From positions 248,001 through 312,000 of the forward strand of contig NZ_FMTM01000008.1 in assembly GCF_900099775.1 (NCBI RefSeq): 64,000 bases of DNA. Direction: 5' to 3'. Below, piece by piece: positions 59,010-64,000 of the stretch. The position numbers and the translations under genes were made by a program. The stretch's first letter is position 1. Each line of letters begins with the position of its first letter. The stretch is from Rhizobium mongolense subsp. loessense (lineage in GTDB: Bacteria > Pseudomonadota > Alphaproteobacteria > Rhizobiales > Rhizobiaceae). The notes under the pieces were generated by a model, which was not told where the DNA came from, did not search any database, and worked only from the letters and a program-made list of their open reading frames with translations.

Positions 59010-60998
59010 ATGTCTTCCATTCTTGATTTGCACCCGATTACCCGCCGGTCATTGCTTGGCGGCATTGCCGCCACTTCGGCGCTTGTTCTGCTCCACCCCT
59101 TCACGGCGCGCGCGTCTGCCAATCAAGCGCATCTGCGGCTCATGGAAACCACCGACATCCATGTCAACGTTTTCCCATACGACTACTATGCCGACAAGCC
59201 GAACGACACGATGGGTCTGGCGCGCACCGCGACGATCATCGATAACATCCGCGCCGAAGCGGCAAACTCGCTCCTGATCGACAATGGTGACCTGCTGCAG
59301 GGCAATCCGATGGGCGATTACATGGCCTATCAGCACGGCATGAAGGATGGCGACGTCCACCCGGTCATCAAGGCGATGAACACGCTTGGCTATACTGTCG
59401 GCACGCTCGGAAACCACGAGTTCAACTACGGCCTCGATTTCATGTTCAAGGTGCTTGGCGGCGCGAATTTCCCGTTCGTCTGCGCCAATCTGACGAAGGG
59501 CCAGCTCGCCTCCGATCCGAAGAAGGACGATCTCTTCTTCAAGCCCTACGTGATCGTCGAAAAACAGATCAAGGACGGCGCAGGCAGCGAAAGCCCGGTC
59601 AAGATCGGCTTCATCGGCTTCGTGCCACCGCAGATCATGCTCTGGGACATCAAGAACCTCGAAGGCAAGGCGCAGACCCGCGACATCGTCGAGGCCGCCA
59701 GGGCCTGGGTTCCGGCGATGAAGGAGGAAGGTGCCGATATCGTCATCGCGCTTTCCCACTCCGGCATCGACGGCTCCGCCCCCTCCGAAAAAATGGAGAA
59801 TGCCTCGGTGCATCTTGCCGCCGTGGACGGCATCGATGCAATCTTCACCGGCCATCAGCACCTTGTCTTCCCCGGTCCGAAGAGTTGGGACGGGATTGCC
59901 AACGCCGATCCGGTAAAAGGCACGTTGCATGGCAAGCCGACGGTCATGGCCGGTTTCTGGGGCTCGCATCTCGGCCTCATCGACCTGCTCCTGGAAAAGA
60001 ACGGCAAGAGCTGGGCGATCGTCGATTTCACCGCCGAGGCCCGGCCGATCTATCACCGCGACGATAAGAAGAAGGTCGTCGCCGACGTGGGCGACAAGAA
60101 GGACGTGATCGAAGCCGCAAAGGCCGAGCATGAGGCGACGCTCGCCTATGTCCGCACCCCGGTCGGCAAGACGTCGGCGCCGCTCTATTCATACTTCGCC
60201 CTCGTTGCCGACGATCCCTCCGTGCAGATCGTCAGCCAGGCGCAGACCTGGTACATCAAGCAGATGCTGGCTGACACCGAATTTAAGGATCTGCCCGTCC
60301 TTTCTGCCGCTGCTCCTTTCAAGGCAGGCGGCCGCGGCGGCGCGGATTACTATACCGACGTTCCGGCGGGCGATGTCGCGATCAAGAACGTCGCCGACCT
60401 CTATCTCTATCCGAACACCGTGCAGGCAGTGGTCATAACCGGCGAGCAGGTAAAGAACTGGCTGGAAATGTCGGCCGGCATGTTCAACGAGGTGAAGCCC
60501 GGCGCAACGGATGCGGAATTGCTCAACGGTGATTTTCCGTCCTACAACTTCGATGTCATCGACGGTGTGACCTACCAGATCGACCTTTCGCAGCCGCGCA
60601 AATACGACAATGACGGCAAGGCGATCAATGAAACCTCTAACCGCATCCAGAATCTGCAGTTCGACGGCAAGCCGATCGACCTTACGCAGAAGTTCGTCGT
60701 GGTCACTAACAACTACCGTGCCGGCGGCGGCGGCAAGTTCCCGGAGATCGCAGCCGACAAGGTCGTCTTCCAGGCTCCGGACACCAACCGCGACGTGATC
60801 GTCCGCTTCGTTCATGAACAGGGCACGATCAATCCGTCCGCCGACGGCAACTGGACCTTCAAGCCGCTGGCGGGCACGAGCGCCGTCTTCCAGAGCGGGC
60901 CGAAGGCCAAGCGATTCCTGGCAGACGTCAAGAGCGTCAAGCTGGAGGATGCCGGCGAAGGCGCGGACGGATTTGCAAAGTTCAGGCTGGTCCTCTAG
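59010..60998 (+). CDS. cpdB: 2',3'-cyclic-nucleotide 2'-phosphodiesterase/3'-nucleotidase-like exported enzyme
   Basis: The 662-residue protein has a twin-arginine signal (TRRSLLGGIAATSALVLL) rather than a Sec signal, so it is a probable Tat substrate. The metallophosphatase domain has METTDIHVNVFPYDYY, DNGDLLQGNPMGDY, GNHEFNYGLDF and TGHQHLVFPG. The C-terminal 5'-nucleotidase domain has VQAVVITGEQVKNWLE and YRAGGGGKFPE. Length fits CpdB. The start at 59010 follows GAAGGA. It releases phosphate and nucleosides from periplasmic nucleotides. Confidence 0.93.
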   Translation: MSSILDLHPITRRSLLGGIAATSALVLLHPFTARASANQAHLRLMETTDIHVNVFPYDYYADKPNDTMGLARTATIIDNIRAEAANSLLIDNGDLLQGNPMGDYMAYQHGMKDGDVHPVIKAMNTLGYTVGTLGNHEFNYGLDFMFKVLGGANFPFVCANLTKGQLASDPKKDDLFFKPYVIVEKQIKDGAGSESPVKIGFIGFVPPQIMLWDIKNLEGKAQTRDIVEAARAWVPAMKEEGADIVIALSHSGIDGSAPSEKMENASVHLAAVDGIDAIFTGHQHLVFPGPKSWDGIANADPVKGTLHGKPTVMAGFWGSHLGLIDLLLEKNGKSWAIVDFTAEARPIYHRDDKKKVVADVGDKKDVIEAAKAEHEATLAYVRTPVGKTSAPLYSYFALVADDPSVQIVSQAQTWYIKQMLADTEFKDLPVLSAAAPFKAGGRGGADYYTDVPAGDVAIKNVADLYLYPNTVQAVVITGEQVKNWLEMSAGMFNEVKPGATDAELLNGDFPSYNFDVIDGVTYQIDLSQPRKYDNDGKAINETSNRIQNLQFDGKPIDLTQKFVVVTNNYRAGGGGKFPEIAADKVVFQAPDTNRDVIVRFVHEQGTINPSADGNWTFKPLAGTSAVFQSGPKAKRFLADVKSVKLEDAGEGADGFAKFRLVL

Positions 60999-61034
60999 CC
61001 GATGTGAAAGCCGGGCGAGGCGGCAGCGCCTCGC

Positions 61035-62003
61035 CTATTCCGCTGCAAGCGGCAATTCCGGTCCGCGAATCTCGTTCAGCGCCGCCGTGAAATCGGCGTG
61101 GTTGGGGCATTGGGACAGCCTGGTGCGGAATGCATCGATCATCCACGCCGCAGCTGGGCCTGGCGGATTGGCAAGGCGGCGCATGGCATAGATCGGATAC
61201 TCGCCTTGCTCATAGGCCTCAAGGTCGAGATGAACGAGTGCGCCGCTCATCAGGTCGTCACGGATTATCGATGCCGGCAGGCCGCCCCAGCCGAGGCCGC
61301 CGCGGATCAACGCGTGCTTGGTCGCGATGTCGCTGACACGCCAGGTCTTGTAGGAAAGCACGTTGAAATCGCGGCCTTTCGTCAGCCCGGACGCATCGGT
61401 GACGACGAGCTGTACTTCCTCGCGCACATCGCCAAGCGTCAACGGCCGACCTATCTGCGCTAACGGATGATTGCGCGAGGCCACCGGCATCATGAAGGAA
61501 TGGCCGATCTTTTCCATCAGCATCGAGTCGTCCGGCTTCAGAACGGCTCCGCCGATGCCGATCGTCGCCTTGCCGCTCAGGACGGTCTCCATGACCATGC
61601 CAAGCTCGCCGACCGTGAGACTGAGCGCAACGGACGGAAATTGCTCACGGAATTCCCGCAGCACGTCCACCGTTGCCGGAGATGGCACCATGACACTGAT
61701 CGCCACAGAGACCTCCGCTTCCAATCCTTCCTTCAGCCCTTTGACGCGGGCGCGCATCACCTGCAGATCGGTCAGCAGGCGGCGCGCATCTTCGAGCATG
61801 GCCTTGCCCGCATCCGTGAGCTTCGGCTGACGGGCGCCGGAACGCTCAAAAAGCGGCATCTCGAGCTGTGCCTCGAGGTTCGCGATCGTGTAGCTGATCA
61901 CCGACTGCGCGCGGTTGAGCGCGCGCGAAGCGGCGGAGAAGCTGCCGGTTTCTGCCACGGTAAGGAACACCTGCAACTGATCCAATGTCGGGTTGGGAAG
62001 CAT
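61035..62003 (-). CDS. LysR-family transcriptional regulator
   Basis: The 322-residue protein has an N-terminal helix-turn-helix (FLTVAETGSFSAASRALNRAQSVISYTIANLE) and a PBP2-like effector domain. It is divergent from azoR with 140 bp between, the common layout of a LysR regulator and its target. A GC-rich hairpin overlaps the gap to cpdB. Confidence 0.92.
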   Translation of the reverse strand: MLPNPTLDQLQVFLTVAETGSFSAASRALNRAQSVISYTIANLEAQLEMPLFERSGARQPKLTDAGKAMLEDARRLLTDLQVMRARVKGLKEGLEAEVSVAISVMVPSPATVDVLREFREQFPSVALSLTVGELGMVMETVLSGKATIGIGGAVLKPDDSMLMEKIGHSFMMPVASRNHPLAQIGRPLTLGDVREEVQLVVTDASGLTKGRDFNVLSYKTWRVSDIATKHALIRGGLGWGGLPASIIRDDLMSGALVHLDLEAYEQGEYPIYAMRRLANPPGPAAAWMIDAFRTRLSQCPNHADFTAALNEIRGPELPLAAE

Positions 62004-62015
62004 CTTCCATCCAAT

Positions 62016-62058
62016 CTATCGATGATTTCGATCGACATTATCCCAGTTTTTTCGATAG
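62016..62058. promoter_or_regulatory. Inverted repeats between the LysR gene and azoR
   Basis: CTATCGA (62016) and TCGATAG (62052) form a 7-bp inverted pair. Inside lies a shorter one, ATCGAT...ATCGA, which fits the T-N11-A look of LysR sites. It sits just upstream of the LysR start, as autoregulated sites do. Confidence 0.45.
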
Positions 62059-62143
62059 GCGGCCAGTCCTATTTTTCCAGTGAAGGCGGCTCGAACCTCC
62101 CAAGCGAGCTCGCAGCACCCCCAATTCGAGAGGAAATTCTATT

Positions 62144-62758
62144 ATGTCGTCCATCCTGCTCCTGACATCCAGCCCGCGCGCTGAATCGCTTTCGACCACC
62201 ATTGCCACCGATCTTGCCGGCAAGCTTCAGGCCCAGAAGCCGGGCAGCGTCATCGTCCGCCGCGACCTCGCCGCCAACCCCCTTCCGCACATCGATGACC
62301 TGTTTACCGCCGCAATCCGCAAGCCTGCCGAAGACCGCACGGCGCAGGAAGCCGAAGCCGTGAAGACCTCCGACGCGCTCATCGACGAGTTGCTCGCCGC
62401 CGACACCATCGTCATCGGCACTGGTCTCATCAACTTCAATATCTATTCGTCGCTGAAGACCTGGATCGACAACGTCGCGCGCGCCGGCCGCACCTTCAAG
62501 TACACCGAAAGCGGCCCGGTCGGACTTGCAACCGGCAAGAAGGTCTATGTCGTGCTCGCCTCTGGCGGCGTCTACTCGCAGGGTCCTGCCGCTGGCATGA
62601 ACCATGCCGTTCCGTATCTGAAGTCCGTTCTGGGCTTCCTCGGCATCACCGACATCGAAACCATCTATGTCGAAGGCCTCGCCTTCGGTCCGGAAGCTGC
62701 GGAAAAGGCGATCGGCGCCGCCAAGGCCCGTGCCGAAGAGATCGCTCTCGCCGCCTAA
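62144..62758 (+). CDS. azoR: FMN-dependent NADH:quinone oxidoreductase / azoreductase
   Basis: The 204-residue flavodoxin-fold enzyme has TSSPRAESLSTTIA at the N-terminus (FMN phosphate loop), FNIYSSLKTWIDNVARAGRTF and VLASGGVYSQGPA. Length and motifs match AzoR. It reduces quinones and azo compounds. The site AGAGGA lies upstream; an intrinsic terminator follows. Confidence 0.94.
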   Translation: MSSILLLTSSPRAESLSTTIATDLAGKLQAQKPGSVIVRRDLAANPLPHIDDLFTAAIRKPAEDRTAQEAEAVKTSDALIDELLAADTIVIGTGLINFNIYSSLKTWIDNVARAGRTFKYTESGPVGLATGKKVYVVLASGGVYSQGPAAGMNHAVPYLKSVLGFLGITDIETIYVEGLAFGPEAAEKAIGAAKARAEEIALAA

Positions 62759-62771
62759 ACGCTTAACGAAG

Positions 62772-62797
62772 CGGCCGGCTCTGTCCGGCCGTTTTTT
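62772..62797 (+). terminator. Intrinsic terminator after azoR
   Basis: A perfect 7-bp stem CGGCCGG/CCGGCCG is followed by six T, 14 bp past the azoR stop. The remaining sequence to 63244 (about 450 bp) shows no convincing gene or site. Confidence 0.9.
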
Positions 62798-63244
62798 GTT
62801 CCCCTGCGCCATACCCAGCGCGTCTGAGCTTGATATCCTGTCCGGAATACCTTTTCCGGCCGATTGCGGACGTTGTAGTTGCTAGGTTTGAATGACGCGC
62901 GGAATAGCGCGTTGGCAGCCCTCGTCACCACTGATTGGGCGGTGTCAATCAAGCCCCTCCCGTGCTTTCACTTTCCCGTTGGGTCCGCCTGATGAAGCGA
63001 GCATGAGGAAGTCGCTGGCGGGCCGCCGGGCGCGCGTGTCCGGACTCCTCTCTTGAACCGTCGGGTGTCTAAGCCGAAGCAAGGTTCCAATGGGCGGCGC
63101 AACGGGCCGATAGGCACTGCCAGGCCAGCACTGCAGACAAAGAACAGCCCTTCGAGCGCAATCCGGAAGTAACGTTCTGCCGCTCATGGCCCCATTGCAT
63201 TCGTCGCATGTCGGGGCGAGCAGGCTCCGGAACCAAGCGTCAGA

Positions 63245-64000
63245 TCAGCTGACTTTGACCAGGCCCGTACGACCGAAGACGCAATTCCGGCCATTCTTCT
63301 TCGCCTGGTAGAGCCGGTCATCTGCAGTTGAGAGTACGGTCATGAAGCTCACGCCATCTTCGTCGGCGGTCGCAACGCCGATGCTGACGGTGACGGGTCT
63401 TGCATCTGGTGTCCTGACGCTCGTCGCGATCGTCCATCGGAGCCGTTCTGCGACCAACAAGCCCTCCTCATGGTCCGTGCCCGGGCAGATTGCAACGAAT
63501 TCTTCGCCTCCAAAGCGGAACACCCTGTCTGCAGAACGCAGGATCATCACCAGCCGGGCGGCGATCGACTTCAGCACCTGATCACCCTGCAGGTGGCCGA
63601 AGTTGTCGTTAACGTCCTTGAAGTGGTCGGCATCAATGATGATGACGGTTGTGAACTGCCCTTGCCGCAGGGCTTCCCGCATCATGACCGGTGCTTCGAA
63701 CTCCATACGCGAGCGGTCGTAGACGCCCGTCAGAATGTCCCGGCCCGTCCGCTCCAGAAGATCGTTGTACCGCTCGCGGAATGTCAGGTCCCCGAACAGA
63801 TCGGTTAGGGAGCGTGCTGCCGCCGGAACGCCGTTTCGATGAATATAAAGCCGGTAGAAGGCAAAGAGCGCGGTGTAGATGCAGACCGCGAACATCTTTG
63901 CCCTCCAGCCGTCCCAGAAGGCTGCAAGCGGTACGTCGAGAAAATAGTGCAAGGCGCCGAAGAAGCCGATCTGGTCGAAGGTCAGAAGTGCGAAGCCGCA
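63245..64000 (-). CDS. Membrane-bound GGDEF diguanylate cyclase (5' end outside window)
   Basis: The frame is open to base 64000, so the N-terminus is missing; the TTG at 63952 is internal. At least two membrane segments are visible (GFALLTFDQIGFFGAL region and FAVCIYTALFAFYRLYI). The GGDEF domain then has TGVYDRSRMEF, IIIDADHFKDVNDNFGH, the catalytic FRFGGEEFVAI and the inhibitory-site RSAD five residues before it. An intact GGEEF and I-site indicate an active, product-inhibited c-di-GMP synthase. Confidence 0.93.
   Translation of the reverse strand, partial: CGFALLTFDQIGFFGALHYFLDVPLAAFWDGWRAKMFAVCIYTALFAFYRLYIHRNGVPAAARSLTDLFGDLTFRERYNDLLERTGRDILTGVYDRSRMEFEAPVMMREALRQGQFTTVIIIDADHFKDVNDNFGHLQGDQVLKSIAARLVMILRSADRVFRFGGEEFVAICPGTDHEEGLLVAERLRWTIATSVRTPDARPVTVSIGVATADEDGVSFMTVLSTADDRLYQAKKNGRNCVFGRTGLVKVS

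Noticed and set aside
59049..60131. A 360-residue minus-strand frame opposite the CpdB-like gene
   Set aside because: His/Asp/Val-rich shadow; the metallophosphatase motifs lie on the plus strand.
62798..63244. Small genes between azoR and the GGDEF gene
   Set aside because: The 65-80 codon frames are Arg/Pro-rich, lack ribosome-binding sites and overlap each other; no support.

Overview
The window reads as the chromosome of a Rhizobium-group alphaproteobacterium (R. etli / R. leguminosarum type). The evidence is GC-rich coding sequence, an ExoR homologue, a PopZ/DUF2497 homologue, a fused SecDF, a TatB with a long Ala/Pro/Lys tail, and the alphaproteobacterial run dgt / argS-SPOR-nagZ-scpAB-tatABC-serS-surE-pcm-nlpD. 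Species cannot be named from sequence alone.

Layout. (1) 1-7 kb: the C-terminal part of a repeat-containing protein, then a type I secretion ABC ATPase and its HlyD-type adaptor with overlapping frames, a small unknown protein, and a FemAB/CelD-like acyltransferase fused to a TPR-like tail. (2) 7-40.5 kb: housekeeping core. This holds trmFO, two probable complex I assembly-factor homologues, secDF-yajC, a DUF815 ATPase, an nlpD-like LytM protein, pcm, surE, serS, tatCBA, scpBA, nagZ, a giant SPOR protein, argS, dgt, erpA, xth, exoR, a FadL-like porin, valS, popZ and a second pcm-like gene. Most are on the minus strand in tight operons with clear intrinsic terminators. (3) About 40.7-50.8 kb: a decayed accessory region built around tRNA-Cys and tRNA-Asn. 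Fragments of tRNA-Cys lie on both sides of the intact gene, and a degenerate tRNA-Asn 3' end lies 2.9 kb beyond tRNA-Asn. Between them are a frameshifted tyrosine integrase, scraps of phage packaging and structural genes, a DNA ligase D tail, a DUF3307 remnant, and a few short genes with good ribosome-binding sites. I read it as the scar of several successive integrations. (4) 50.8-64 kb: chromosomal genes again. These are an SDR protein lacking its catalytic lysine, the operon cysK-alaX-sseA-GNAT-DUF1203, ald with a divergent Lrp-type regulator, a DMT transporter, a PilZ protein, a Tat-exported CpdB-like nucleotidase, a LysR regulator divergent from azoR, and a GGDEF protein running off the right edge.

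The core genes serve envelope and export work (Sec, Tat, NlpD, NagZ, SPOR, type I secretion), chromosome and pole organisation (ScpAB, PopZ), translation (three aminoacyl-tRNA synthetases, an alanyl-tRNA editing protein, TrmFO) and sulfur/alanine metabolism. No intact new defence or mobile system was found. The most unusual content is the layered tRNA-anchored island with its phage debris, including a piece that resembles the 2H phosphoesterase domain of anti-CBASS proteins.
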